From the NCBI GenBank assembly GCA_963576785.1, contig OY756139.1, positions 3,348,001 through 3,412,000 of the forward strand: DNA of 64,000 nucleotides, in the 5' to 3' direction. The stretch is from Chlorophyllum brunneum. Lineage: Eukaryota > Basidiomycota > Agaricomycetes > Agaricales > Agaricaceae. A model generated the notes under the pieces. The model saw only the letters and a program-made list of their open reading frames with translations. It was not told the origin of the DNA and did not search any database. The translations under genes and the position numbers were made by a program. Numbering within the stretch: the stretch's first letter is position 1; the number at the start of each line of letters is the position of its first letter. Of this stretch, positions 10,700 through 21,957 are shown one piece after another.

Positions 10700-13600
10700 A
10701 CCTGACACTGAATGAATCGCCACCGTTAACATTGTTCCAAAGAACAATACTATCTATGTTCCAACTACTATCGACTTACCCACCATGACTACTGAACACC
10801 TTGCCCTCCTAGATTCAGGAGTAGCTGGAAATTATATCGACCCATCTCTTGTTGAATGATGGAACCTACCAACCCATCCACTTGACACACTAGTCACCAT
10901 CCTTAATGCCGATGGAACCACCAACAGACAAGGACAAACCACCCATGATGCTGTCCTTAGACTCACTATAGATGGACAACAAATGATTCTGAAACCAAGA
11001 ATCATTGGACTAGGAATGCCATGCCTAATCTTAGGAATGCCCTGGTTATTGCAATTTAACCCAGAAGTTGATTGGTCAAGGAAAACTATGAAATGGAGAA
11101 CCCCATTTATTGACAACCCTCAGCTCAACTGCCTTGTCACCTCAATGGATGACAGTACAAATGAAGCCAAACAAGTAAACCACATCTACCTTGAACCTGC
11201 CGCATTCAAAGAAATAAACTTCAAAGCCAATGCCTCCCAGTTTATTGCCCAGCAATACGGAGAGAAAAGAGAGACTGACCCTCTGAAAATCATACCAGCC
11301 AATTTTCATGACTACCTCGATATATTTAGCGAACAAGCTGCTTCACAATACCCACCTACCCGACCATGGGATTACAAGATCAAGATGAAAGAATCTTTTG
11401 AACCAAAAGCTGGACCTGCCTATCAACTATCACCCCAAGAAACCAATGAACTCGATAAATTCATCAAGGAGAACTTAGCCAAAGGTTACATTTGATAATC
11501 AAAATCACCTATGGCCTCACCTTTCTTCTTTGTAGGGAAGAAAGCTGGAAAACTCTGCCCATGTCAAGACTATCAATATCTCAATAGTCACACCATCAAG
11601 AATACATACCCAATCCCACTCATTTCGTTATTACTTGACAAACTCAAAGGATCAAATTGGTTCACCAAACTTGATGTACGTGCCAGATATAATAATATCT
11701 GCATCCAAAAAGGCGATGAATGGAAAGCCGCATTCAGAACACCAAAAGGCCTATATGAGCCAACTATGATGTTTTTTGGGATGTGCAACTCCCCAGCCAC
11801 TTTCCAGTCCATAATGGACCACATATTCTGCCCCTTGATTGATAAAGGAGGAGTTCTTGTATACATGGATGATATTCTTATACATGCCAAAACACAAGAA
11901 AAACTCCAACACCTTACTCATAAAGTATTAAAACTACTTTGTGAACATGATCTATTTCTCAAGCCTGAGAAATGTGAATTCGAGAAACAGTGCCTCGAGT
12001 ACCTTGGTGCTGTAATCTCCCCATCATCCATTGAAATGGATGCAGCCAAACTTGAAGGAATCAAGAATTGGCCAGTACCCAAAACAACCCATGATGTGCG
12101 AAAATTTATTGGATTCTGCAACTTCTACAGAAGATTCATCAAGAATTATGCATGACACACTGTACTGCTAAACTCCCTTATGTCCAAGAATGTTAAATTC
12201 CATTGGACCAATAAGCACCAAGCCACCTTCAAAGATCTGAAGAAACGCTTCATGGAAAAACCTATTTTGATTGTGCCAGATCCTGATAAACCTTTTGAAA
12301 TCAAAACTGACACCTCCATATATGCCTCAGGAGCTGTCCTCATCCAACATGATGATAATGGAGTAAAGCACCTGATTGCCTTTATCTCCAGAGCATTCAA
12401 CTCGACAGAACAAAACTACCACTGCTTAGAGCAAGAATGGCTAGCTATCATATGCACCTTAAAGGAATGGCACCACCATTTAAGGAGCCAAACACAAATT
12501 CATTGTATGGAGTGATCACGAGAACTTATCCCAATTTAAGGAACCCCAAACCCTTAATCGACACCAAGCCTGTTGGGCAGCCTATATGGAACACTTCAAA
12601 CCTCAGCTGAAGGTTAAGCATATACCCAGCCAAAAGAATGGCCCAGCTGATGCATTATCACAATGACCCAACCACACTTCTAACAATGAAGACAACCAGG
12701 AAGTGACTGTATTTGACGGTACCATAGTGCACCTTCTTACCAAGGCTGATCTTGACAAAGTATGTCAACATTGTGATATGATCGACCCTGATCTTGATGA
12801 GACACCCGATGGTGATCTCCCACACAATGCCAACCGAGTCATCATTCCAAATGACCCTGGACTAAAACACCAGATCACTGAACGTGCCCATAATGCCTTG
12901 CTGAACCTCCACCCTGGAGCAGCAGCTACCTTATCCAAGATATTGGATTATGCCTATTGGCCAGGGATCAAGGACTATGTCTGCGAGTATGTTGCTGAAT
13001 GTCCAAGGTGCCAGCAATTCAAGATTAACCGTCACCCAACAAAACCTCTGCTACAACCTATTCCCGCACCCAGGTCAACCTGTCTATTTTCCCAGATATC
13101 AATGGACCTTATCACTGATCTCCCCCTGTCCCGAGGATATGATTGTATTTTATCCATAGTGGACCATGGATTAACAAAGGGGATAATTCTAGTGCCAACT
13201 ACCAAAAGTGCCAATGCACAACAGATTGCACAACTATTGGTTGACCACCTCTTTGCCAAATATGGCATACCTGACAAAATCATCTCCGACCGAGATCTGC
13301 GATTTACCGCCAAAGCAATACAAGAATTCTATAAACTGCTTAACATTGACCCTGCCTATTTAACAGCCTATCACCCACAAACCAATGGATCAACCGAATG
13401 GATCAATCAGGAAATTGAGCTATATTTAGCACTTACCACTTCAGCTCAACCAAATGATTGGGCAAAGTTCCTCTCACTCTATGAATTTGCTCATAACAAC
13501 TGCCCCCATGCTGGATGAAAGGAGTCACCTTTCCAGCTACTCTATGGCTATGCACCAAAAGCATTTCCCACTACTCTGGAACCAACAAACGTTCCTGTCA

Positions 13601-13990
13601 CTAAGGATCACCTCAAGAAACTCAACATCAAGCCCTCAAAGCACACAACCACACCCATGAAATCATGGCCAAATGAACTGCAAATTATAGGTTACCAAAC
13701 TTTAACAAAGGGGATAAAGTTTGGTTAGAAAACAAACACCTGCCAATAAACTTTGCAAATAGGAAAATCACCCAAAGAAGGGAAGGACCTTTCACAATCA
13801 TCAAGAAGATCTCACCCATTGTGTTTCAGCTAAAATTACCTGAAACATGGAAGATCTATAACAAGTTTCATGCCTCTCTCCTTACCCCTACAATTGAAAA
13901 CACAATCTATGGATGACACACATCTCAACCCCTCCCTCTCCTTGTTGATAATCAAGAAGAATATGAAGTCGAGGCCATTCTTCACCATAA
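10700..13990 (+). pseudogene. Family A pol: protease, RT, RNase H, integrase
   Basis: An aspartic protease core (LALLDSGVAGNYID, about 10803-10845) is followed by reverse transcriptase (SPFFFVGKKAGK near 11515, MMFFGMCNSPATFQ near 11765, catalytic VYMDD near 11865). RNase H follows (FEIKTDTSIYASGAVL, about 12295-12480). A frameshift at about 12485 moves the frame, which continues with DHENLSQFKEPQTLNRHQ. Integrase has its zinc module (LNLHPGAAATLSKILDYAYW, CPRCQQFK) near 12905-13025. Its DDE core has ISMDLITDLP (about 13098), IISDRDLRF (about 13280) and YHPQTNGSTEWINQE (about 13370). Most stops are TGA; a TGA-TAA pair lies at 11493. After the integrase only the start of a chromodomain-like segment is seen (EEYEVEAILHHKR, about 13957-13995). 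Confidence 0.9.
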
Positions 13991-13995
13991 AAGGG

Positions 13996-14981
13996 TGAGT
14001 GAACTCCCCATATCTCTCAATGCTTCCAATACCCACCCAGCCTCAGCACCAGCCACTGCAGCTACTGTTATCAATACCACCAAAATTGCTGCCAACATCA
14101 TCAATGGACCATCTGTATCACCAGACCTTGATGATATCCTCCACTCATTGCCCAAGTATTCCATCACCCTCAACAACAAGGAATTTATCCAGTCCATTGG
14201 ATTACAGCTGCATACCATCCCTCCCCTACTTGATATCGAATCCGCATGTGATATCACCTGCCTACAACTTCGAAACACTATCAAAAGATGACTATCCGAT
14301 TGCTACCCCAATCTACAAGGGGATAACACATCTGTTGCCCATTGCAATGAATACAGGAATTTGCTTGCTGCTTGCCTTCATAATATGCAAATGCTTAGTC
14401 GATACACCTATACCATACAACAAAGCTATGACATCCTTACTAGCCACACTCTACCCAATGGAGTACGTGAGGATTTGCAACGCATCCAATACTCCTATCA
14501 ACTTCTCTGTCACTCAATCAGCACTACCCTTAGCGCACACAGCCAAGGCAGCCCTCTATTGACTCCTGACATTCCCCAACTACCCACTTGAAACAATGAC
14601 CAGTCTCAAGAACCTCCACCAAAGCCTCACCCCATATATCCCACATTGAGAATCCCTCGAGGCCTTCCTTTCCATAATGCCACTAACAATGGCAATTTAA
14701 CTCATCAATCAACTCCGGTTCAGACTGATGCCCGAATGGAGCATAGACTTGTCAAACCTGTGCCTGTCCAAGGCCACCCTGCACATTATGACCCACCTCA
14801 ATATGAGCATGAACCACCTGCGGTTCCACTCAACTATTACTGGGCTATCCGAGATCGTCACTGGTATCATGACTGTGAAAACGAAAGACTCTGCCAGATT
14901 TCCTATGCTGCAGCAACAATTAACCCGACTCCACAAGTTCATAGGCAGCCCATACAAAGTACCCAACCTCAAAATACTTGA
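13996..14981 (+). pseudogene. Family A region after integrase: Pol C-terminal extension or separate ORF
   Basis: From the chromodomain-like start the frame runs on into sequence that looks coding but matches nothing I know: an Ala/Thr-rich linker, then an alpha-helical block (about 14000-14290). TGAs at 14288 and 14590 are followed by more of the same frame type (RNLLAACLHNMQMLSRYTYT, 14352-14411) and by LNYYWAIRDRHWYHDCENER (about 14828-14887), ending TGA at 14981. The core chromodomain strands and aromatic cage seen in the young chromovirus are missing here. This could be a fused extension of Pol. Confidence 0.45.
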
Positions 14982-15226
14982 CTTGTACTACAAAGCTGAC
15001 CCAACTATGATCAATGATATGGCCAAGCTACCACTCTGGCTTATCAAACCCAATGGCTGGATCCCGACATACAAGAACTATACAATCGACTTGATGAGGT
15101 CATCAGCTGTGTTCACAGTTCCAGAAATGGAGCAAGTACTCGAAGCTATCGTACTATTAGGCTCAGGCCTCCCCATCCCAATGGACACTGGTGCTCTAGA
15201 ACTGCCACCACCAGGACCCGAAGCGG

Positions 15227-15231
15227 TATCT
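15227..15231 (+). repeat. Chromovirus target-site duplication, left
   Basis: TATCT directly before the left LTR is repeated at 21738-21742 directly after the right LTR. Confidence 0.9.
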
Positions 15232-15540
15232 TGTTACGACCTTAGTCTCTGACTCAGGTTGCAAGCCTTTGGATAAAGGAAAGGAAGTGGAGAAAGGAAG
15301 AAGGGATGATACGATTGGTAAAGTGTAAGGAATACATCAAGTATTACTACACTTTATATACTAGTGGTAGAGGCTAATAATAAGGGAGTCGAGTAACGGA
15401 GTCATAGGAGACGAGTAGAACGAGTCAGGTAGGAGGCACAGCCTCTAGGGTGATACAGGAGATGAAACGAGTATGAGGGTACACGAGGTAACGGGCGCAT
15501 GATAGGAATGATAGGAATGAACGGTCTATGATTCGTAACA
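15232..15540 (-). repeat. Chromovirus LTR, left in window (3' LTR of the element)
   Basis: This 309-bp block starts TGTTACGACC and ends GATTCGTAACA. It pairs with 21429-21737, with one difference. Confidence 0.95.
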
Positions 15541-15553
15541 ATACCTCCCTTTC
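15541..15553 (-). other. Chromovirus polypurine tract
   Basis: On the minus strand GAAAGGGAGGTAT directly precedes the 3' LTR, the position and composition of the plus-strand primer site. Confidence 0.7.
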
Positions 15554-15647
15554 AAGCTTCATGTCCTCATGATGCGTATTACTGTAAAGGTCCTTTGTAA
15601 AATAAAGCATACGGAATTTGGTGAAGATAAGAAAGCGCGACGAGTAT

Positions 15648-16484
15648 TTACTCGTTCATGGGTATGGCCGCTCCCAGAGCTCTGGCCAAGTCCTTCTTGT
15701 TTCCTCCGATGAGAGGTGCTTTATCAACACGTCATAAGCCAATCCAGAGGGGTGCATGTGGCGGTCCTTCTTTGAACAGGAAGTGGGTGTGGTTGTTATA
15801 CGTGGTGTTGTCGTTGGTGTGATTGCTTAGCAGTTTATGCACGATGTCCTTCCAGTAATCGTTGTCCTTTTCACCTTCTGATTTTAACGTATTATATCCT
15901 ATCGGCGGGTGGAAAGTCATGGGTGTGATGGGGGGTACTACCGTGGTGAGTATGGTTTGGAGGTGAGCGACTTCTTCTTCGATGTCGGGGTGGAGTAGCT
16001 GGTCGGCGACGGTTCTTTCTTGAGTCTTTTGTTCGCATGTGTGGCAGATGTGGTGTTGGATGGGGAACGGGTCGTTACTAACGAGTAGTCGATTAACGAT
16101 GTGGTGGGAGAGGTTATCTGTGCTTCTTGATTCGTACGTATTGAGTCGTTCGGCTAGAGCTACAAGGATACTGTGCATCCGAGCTCGTATGTTGGAAATA
16201 ACGAGGAGTTGTAAGTCGTCATTGATCTCGTACAAGTGCCTCTCTAGTTGGTCTCTCCTTCCTTCGTCGATGATGAACTGATTGAGTCTTGGAGTGGCTT
16301 CGGATAATGTGTCCATAATTTTCGAGGCTCCTTCTTGGGTTGCTTTTACTGCTGCTCCCAATAGTATTATGGTGTCGACTAGGGTTTCTCCTTCTATGAT
16401 TTCTTCATGGTTGGTCCTTTCTGGTACGAGTTCTTCAAATTCTTTGAGGTATGGGTAGGGGGTAAGTTGGCGTTCAGCGGGCAT
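15648..16484 (-). CDS. Chromovirus extra ORF downstream of pol, unknown function
   Basis: An ATG at 16484 (MPAERQLTPY) opens 250 codons to TGA at 15732-15734. Reading through that TGA, which replaces a probable CGA, gives 27 more sensible codons and a TAA at 15648 (VDKAPLIGGNKKDLARALGA). The full product would be about 278 residues. It is hydrophilic and mainly helical in character (EEIIEGETLVDTIILLGAAV, RRDQLERHLYEINDD). It has a C-x2-C pair (ICHTCEQKT) and shows no signal peptide or membrane segment, so it is not a typical Env. It starts about 100 nt after the pol stop in another frame. Most chromoviruses end after the chromodomain, which makes this ORF unusual. It could be an accessory nucleic-acid-binding or assembly protein, but that is speculation. 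Confidence 0.6.
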
Positions 16485-16581
16485 GGTGTGTTGTATAGAT
16501 AGTTGGCGAAATCAAGGGTGAAGTGAATACTATGAGTGATGCGGTGAGTGTAGTGGTTACTTGAGATGCGAGGTTTGCTGT

Positions 16582-19500
16582 TCATAATTGCTGCTTTTTA
16601 CCTCCCCTTTTTATAGGTTTCGTCCTCGAAATCTTGCTTATGAATTCTTGTACCGCTTCCTTGGCGCTGTCTAAGTTTGTTTCGTCTTCCCATGTATCTT
16701 CTTCGGACGTATATCCTTTCCAGTGTACTAGGTACTGTTTTCGTTTCCCTTTTGTGCGGTGTCCTCGGATTTCGTCTACTTCGTAGTGTTCCTCATCATT
16801 GACTATCTCGGGGATCGGTGGTGGTGGAGTGCGCTGGCTGTCATACTCGGGGTTATGATAGGGGGAAAGTAGTCTGCTGTTGAACACGTCGTGTATCGCC
16901 CATGTTTCAGGTAGCTCCAGGCGGTAGCTTGTTTCTCCTATTTTTTCTTTTACTCGAAAGGGTCCGTATCTCTTGTGATCTAGTTTTTTCGTTGGTCTTG
17001 TTGTCTTAATATTGTCTGCTTCCAGCCAAATTTGGTCTCCTGCTTGGTACTCGTGTTCTGGTTTTGTGCTGTTCCGCTTTTCCATCTGTACCTGGTTTTG
17101 TTGGAGCATCTTGATCGTCTCTTGGCGTATGTCTTGTAGTTCTTGTATTCTTTCCGTGATTGCTGGAGCCTTGATCTCGTTTGAGATGTCTCCTTTCCAT
17201 GGGTGTCGTCCGTATACTATCTGGAACGGTGAATGTCCTGTGGTACTATGTGTTTTATCGTTATACTGGAATTCTGCCGTGCTAAGCCATTTCTTCCAGT
17301 TGTTCTGTGCATGATTGATTACATTCCTGAGGTAGGTCTCAACCTCTTGGTTGATGCGCTCCGTTTGACCGTCTGTTTGTGGATGGTATGCCGTGGATAG
17401 GTTACGTTGGGTGCCGGTTGCTCTGCAAAGTTCTGCCATGAATTTTGATGCGAATTGTGGACCTCTGTCACTGATGATCCTGCGTGGTATCCCATGTTGT
17501 CTCCATATGTCGTCCCGATATATATCTCCTAACTCCTCGGATGATAGGGTGGTATTAACTGCCCGTAGTCTGATCATTTTGCTGAAACGATCAACGATGA
17601 CAAGTATCGCGTCGTATCCCTCCGATTCTGGCAGTGGTCCTATCATGTCGATTGATATCTCTTCCCATGGTCCGTTGGGTATTGGTAGCGGGTGGAGATG
17701 TGTGGTGGGTCGTGTTCGGAGTATTTTGTTTCGCTGACATGTGTCACATCCCTTGATGTATCGTTTAACATCATTGCGCATTTGTGGCCACCAATATGTC
17801 CTTTTGAGGAGTTCGATCATTCTGTGTTGTCCCGGGTGTCCTACGTCTGTTTTGTCGTGGTGTTGTTGGAGTATTTCTTGGCGTAATTCGGTGTTTGGTG
17901 GTACATATATTCTTCCTTCGAAGATGGGTAATCCATCAGTTTCCCATATCTCCTCTGGTCGTTTCTCCTTTTCTCTTAACCACTGTGTTTCTCTCTTCTG
18001 CTCCTTTCGTAGTCGGTGTTTCAGGTCTTCTTCTCCCGATATATCCCATATCTGTCTGATCTCGGTGGTAGTGTTGTCGAATAAGTGGTCAGGTAATAGC
18101 GTGATATCTGTGTTGTCCTTGGTTGTGTCCGTTTTCGCTAGTCTTGATAACACATCTGCTTTTGTGTTTGTTTTACCGGGTATGTGTTTTAACGTGTAGT
18201 GATATTCCTGTAGTTCCAGTTGCCATCTCGCTTGTCGCCCGGTGAGTTGTTGCGGTTTCCTAAAATATTCCAAGTTCTTGTGGTCCGTCCATATCTCGAA
18301 TGGTTTGTCGGCGTCAAGTAGATATTGTCTCCAAGTTTTGATTGCTTCTCGGATTGCCAATAATTCTTTGTCGTAGATTTGGTAATTTCGTTCTGCCGGT
18401 GTCATTGTTCTTGAGTGGAAGGCGATTGGGTGCCATTGGTTATCCTGGTCTTGTGATAGTACTGCTCCTACTCCGTATCCTGATGCGTCTACTTCCACTC
18501 TATATTGTCCTTTATCTCAGGGCATCGCTAGTACTGGTTCGCTCGTGATTTTCTTCTTGATTTCTTCAAATGCTTGCTGTTGCCGTTCTAACCATGACCA
18601 TTGTGTGTTTTTCTTTTTGAGTTCATGTAGTGGTGTCGCTATGTTACTGAAGTCTTGTATGAATCGTCGGTAGAAATTTGCGAAGCCGAGGAATTTTTCG
18701 ACATCTTTCACAGATTTGGGTGTTGGCCATTCCCTTACTGCTTTCACCTTCTCTTCCTCCATTTTAACGCTACCCTGTCCCACCACAAAGCCCAGTATGG
18801 GTATTTCTTTTGCGTCGAACATACATTTTGATCGTTTGAAGTAGAGCTGGTGTTTGGCTGCAATGTCTAAGAACCGAGTCGTTCTTTCCTCGAGTTCTTC
18901 TTGTGTGGTTCCTGGAATGACGAAATCGTCCATGTAGTTGACAAGCGTTCCTTCATGTAATAGTTCTCGGAATATCGTGTTCATCATTCTTTGGAAGGTT
19001 GCCGGTGAATTGCTCATTCCAAAGAACATGACCATAGGTTCAAATAATCCGTTGTTTGTTACGAACGCGGCCTTCCATTCGTCTCCTTCTCTGATTCTGA
19101 CGTTGTTGTATCCCCAAATGATGTCGAGCTTATTGAACACTTTTGCGTCCTTTAGTCGGTCTAGAACCTCGCTTATAAGTGGTAGTGGCGTTTTATCTTT
19201 GATGGTGTGTTCATTCAGTTTCTTGTAGTCTTGTACCAGGCGCTTTGTTCCGTCTTTTTTCGGTATAAAGAAGCATGGGGTGGCGTAGGGGGACTGTGAT
19301 GGTCTGATACGTCCTGAGGCGAGGTTTTCATCGAGGAATTTTTGTAGTTCCTGTTTTTCCGTTATTGTCATTGGGTACACTTTGGACTGCAGTATCGGAG
19401 GTGCATCTTCTGACAGGTTTATCTCGTGGTCCCATACCGTGTGTGCTGGTAGATTATCAAAGTTCTTTTTGTTGAATAGATGGGTGTACTGTTGGAGGTA

Positions 19501-20135
19501 TGGTGGTAGATCTTCATCGTTCGTCCGATCTGCCTTTTTCTCTTCAATGTGTTCCTTGACTGTCCGTATTTTCTCGTTGAACCATATGTCACTATGTGAT
19601 ATTTTGCAATCTTCTGGACATCTCGTGAATCGTATGACATGATTGTTCCAATCGATTTCCGGGTTATGTTTAACCAGCCAATTGTGTCCCAAGTATAAGT
19701 CCGCGCTTTCCAATTGTGTTACTAGAGCGTCAATTTGTTCCGTGTGGTTGCCATTGTTTAATACCAGTTGTGCCTTGTCCGTTATTTCTCCCTTTTTATT
19801 TTCTGTGCCGTCGGCATTGATCACTCTGATTGGGGTTTCCAGAGGTTTAGTCGGGATCTGTTCTTCGTCTATTGTTCGTTGTGCTATGCACGTGTGGGTG
19901 CATCCGGAGTCTACGAGGGTTGTGATTTGTCTGCGTCCTTTTCTTGTCTGGATTGTTGAGTCGAGGAGAAGTTCGCGCGTAGAGTTTCGTTTTTGGGGAA
20001 TCACATATCGTCTATTGTGGGATAAAATAGAAACTCTAGGTTTATTGGCTCGCGGGTTTGCGCCTACTTGGAGCCTTCGACAAAATCCTCTTTCTCCTCT
20101 ATTTCTTGTTCATCATCCTCGTTGACTTCTCTGAT
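16582..20135 (-). CDS. Chromovirus pol polyprotein (one in-frame TGA)
   Basis: Counting from the GTG-start frame at 20004, the frame has 1141 codons. It is open back to about 20125, overlapping the end of gag in the -1 frame. Domains: aspartic protease (LVDSGCTH, residues about 30-37), reverse transcriptase with YMDD at about 357-360 and FGMSNSPATF just before, RNase H from about 503 (VEVDASGYGVGAVLSQ), integrase zinc module (HHDKTDVGHPGQH...CDTCQ), DDE core (DMIGPLP, IISDRGPQF, HPQTDGQTERINQE), and a C-terminal chromodomain (YEVDEIRGHR, QYLVHWKGY, DTWED). The chromodomain normally directs insertion to modified chromatin. The only break is TGA at 18517-18519, between RT and RNase H, where AMP[R]DKGQYRVE is expected. 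Translation probably depends on -1 frameshifting from gag. I saw no classical slippery heptamer. Confidence 0.9.
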
Positions 20136-21335
20136 ATGGGCTTTCTTGGGTGCCCGGCAGTTCTTCGAGATGTGGCCTTGTTTACCGCAATTGTAACACG
20201 TTATTTTGGTGTACGTGACTTTTGTCTTCTTCCTGCAGTATTTGGCAATATGCCCATAGAGGTTACAATTGTAGCACCTCGGTTTTCCAGTCTGATCGGT
20301 GTCTGCCCTTTGTCGTCCTATCTCCATGGGTTGTCCTCTTCCCCCATAGATAACTCCGGTGGTGGTTTTGACATCTCCTCTAGTGATGTCCGTTGCTTCG
20401 TAACCTTGTCCTACTGCGAGGATCGTGGTTTTCCATTTGCTGTATGTTGTTGGGACGGAGGTTGTCGGATAACCTACTATGGTTCGAATAATGTCTGCTC
20501 GGGTGTGGCGCTTGAGAAGGAATATCGCGTGTGTGTCGTCTGTTCCTGCTTGGGCTCTCAATGCTTCGAATTCGATTAAGAAGTCTGCTGTGTTCTTCTT
20601 TCCCTGTTTGAACGTCTCTATTTCTCCTTCTGCTATGGCTTTCCTATTCCCCAAGGAGAATGTGGCTTCTACTTCTTTCGTAAAGTCCTCCCAAGCCGGT
20701 GTTTTCTTATTCTGGATGGCTTGTAGTTGCGTGTTGGCGTAAGGACCTGCTAGTCCTCCTTTCATCCTTGCCAAAATGGCTACTATTTTCTGTTCTTCTT
20801 CGTCTATCTTGTTGAACATCAGCCATAAGGATATGGCTCTCCACCAATCGTCAAATTTGGTCCTATCCCCATTGAAATATCCTGGTTCCGGGGCTAGGTT
20901 TTTTGGTACGTTGACTTCATCTGTCATCTCTGGTTCTAACTCTGATTCGCTGTGTTCGTTTTCGTAAGTCTCTGCGATTTCTATATCGTCTGTGGCGTCG
21001 GCGACTTCTGTGTCGAATTCGGCTTCGAATAAAGCTGTGTCGATTTCTTCTTCAACCGGAGCTGGTTCTTCGTCTGTGCTGTGTTCGGATTCTTCCTCGT
21101 AGGTTTCGGCGATATCTATATCGGATGTGTTCTCGGCGACTTCTGTGTCGAATTCGGTTTCAAATAGAGCTGTGGTCTCGTCTACGCTATGTTCGGATTT
21201 CTGCCGTTTAAGGCCTTCAGGGATTTCTGGTTCTGTTGATCATTTGGATCCTGTTGCTACGGGTGAACCCTGGATGTCTGTTGGTCTCGGAGCTCTCTGT
21301 CTTCTCGGTGTTCTCGATGAGCTACTGCTGCTCAT
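20064..21335 (-). CDS. Chromovirus gag (one in-frame TGA)
   Basis: The frame runs 424 codons from ATG 21335 (MSSSSSSRTPRRQ) to TAG at 20064. One TGA at 21240-21242 (codon 32) stands where GSK[R]STEP is expected. If translation instead starts at the in-frame ATG 20927 (MTDEVNVPKN), the product has 287 residues. The N-terminal part is acidic and holds a tandem duplication of about 33 residues (TALFETEFDTEVAEN... and TALFEAEFDTEVADA...). The capsid-like block follows (PGYFNGDRTKFDDWWRAISL). Two CCHC zinc knuckles follow (CYNCNLYGHIAKYC and CYNCGKQGHISKNC). It coats and packages element RNA. The stop would block use of the upstream start. Confidence 0.85.
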
Positions 21336-21408
21336 ATACTGTTGTCCTGGTCGGAGGCTATTATTCCAAGCCTAGCTACGAATAGTGGCACCTCTCTTGC
21401 AAGGTGAG

Positions 21409-21426
21409 TTGAGTGACACTTTACCA
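21409..21426 (-). other. Chromovirus primer-binding region (tentative)
   Basis: On the minus strand TGGTAAAGTGTCACTCAA begins two bases after the 5' LTR. A TGG at this position can pair with a tRNA CCA end. I could not assign a tRNA. Confidence 0.4.
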
Positions 21427-21428
21427 AA

Positions 21429-21737
21429 TGTTACGACCTTAGTCTCTGACTCAGGTTGCAAGCCTTTGGATAAAGGAAAGGAAGTGGAGAAAGGAAGAAG
21501 GGATGATACGATTGGTAAAGTGTAAGGAATACATCAAGTATTACTACACTTTATATACTAGTGGTAGAGGCTAATAATAAGGGAGTCGAGTAACGGAGTC
21601 ATAGGAGACGAGTAGAACGAGTCAGGTAGGAGGCACAGCCTCTAGGGTGATACAGGAGATGAAACGAGTATGAGGGTACACGAGGTAACGGGCGCATGAT
21701 AGGAATGATAGGAATGAACGGTCTATGATTCATAACA
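21429..21737 (-). repeat. Chromovirus LTR, right in window (5' LTR of the element)
   Basis: This is the 309-bp partner of 15232-15540. It drives minus-strand transcription of gag and pol. Confidence 0.95.
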
Positions 21738-21742
21738 TATCT
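21738..21742 (+). repeat. Chromovirus target-site duplication, right
   Basis: TATCT, matching 15227-15231. Confidence 0.9.
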
Positions 21743-21943
21743 CGCCCCCTCTACCATCTGCCACCTTGACCTTACCACTCTACCAGGACAAAGGCCATTA
21801 CGAGGATCCCTTCTCAGATGTTGGAAGCAGCCAATCACATTAGATACCGACCCGTCAAACTATATGGAGTAGAAGAACTCCCCGAGGACAGTTCCTACTA
21901 CAGACTGCCCAAGATTGAATGTAACGAAATGGAATTCATTACT

Positions 21944-21957
21944 AATAAAGGGAATAA
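21944..21957 (+). other. Family A polypurine tract (tentative)
   Basis: AATAAAGGGAATAA directly precedes the 3' LTR of family A. Its purine-rich composition fits a plus-strand primer site, although it also lies inside the 3' ORF. Confidence 0.45.

Larger units (their letters stand above)
15232..21737 (-). mobile_element. Young Ty3/gypsy chromovirus, structurally complete
   Basis: This 6506-bp element lies on the minus strand. Its two 309-bp LTRs are identical except for one base (TTCGTAACA against TTCATAACA, a CpG transition), and it has a perfect 5-bp target duplication TATCT. The order on the minus strand is LTR, primer-binding region, gag, pol (protease, RT, RNase H, integrase, chromodomain), extra ORF, polypurine tract, LTR. 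It sits inside the 3' ORF of family A. Three in-frame TGA codons (one each in gag, pol and the extra ORF) are the only coding breaks I found, so it inserted recently but this copy should not be fully autonomous. Confidence 0.95.
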
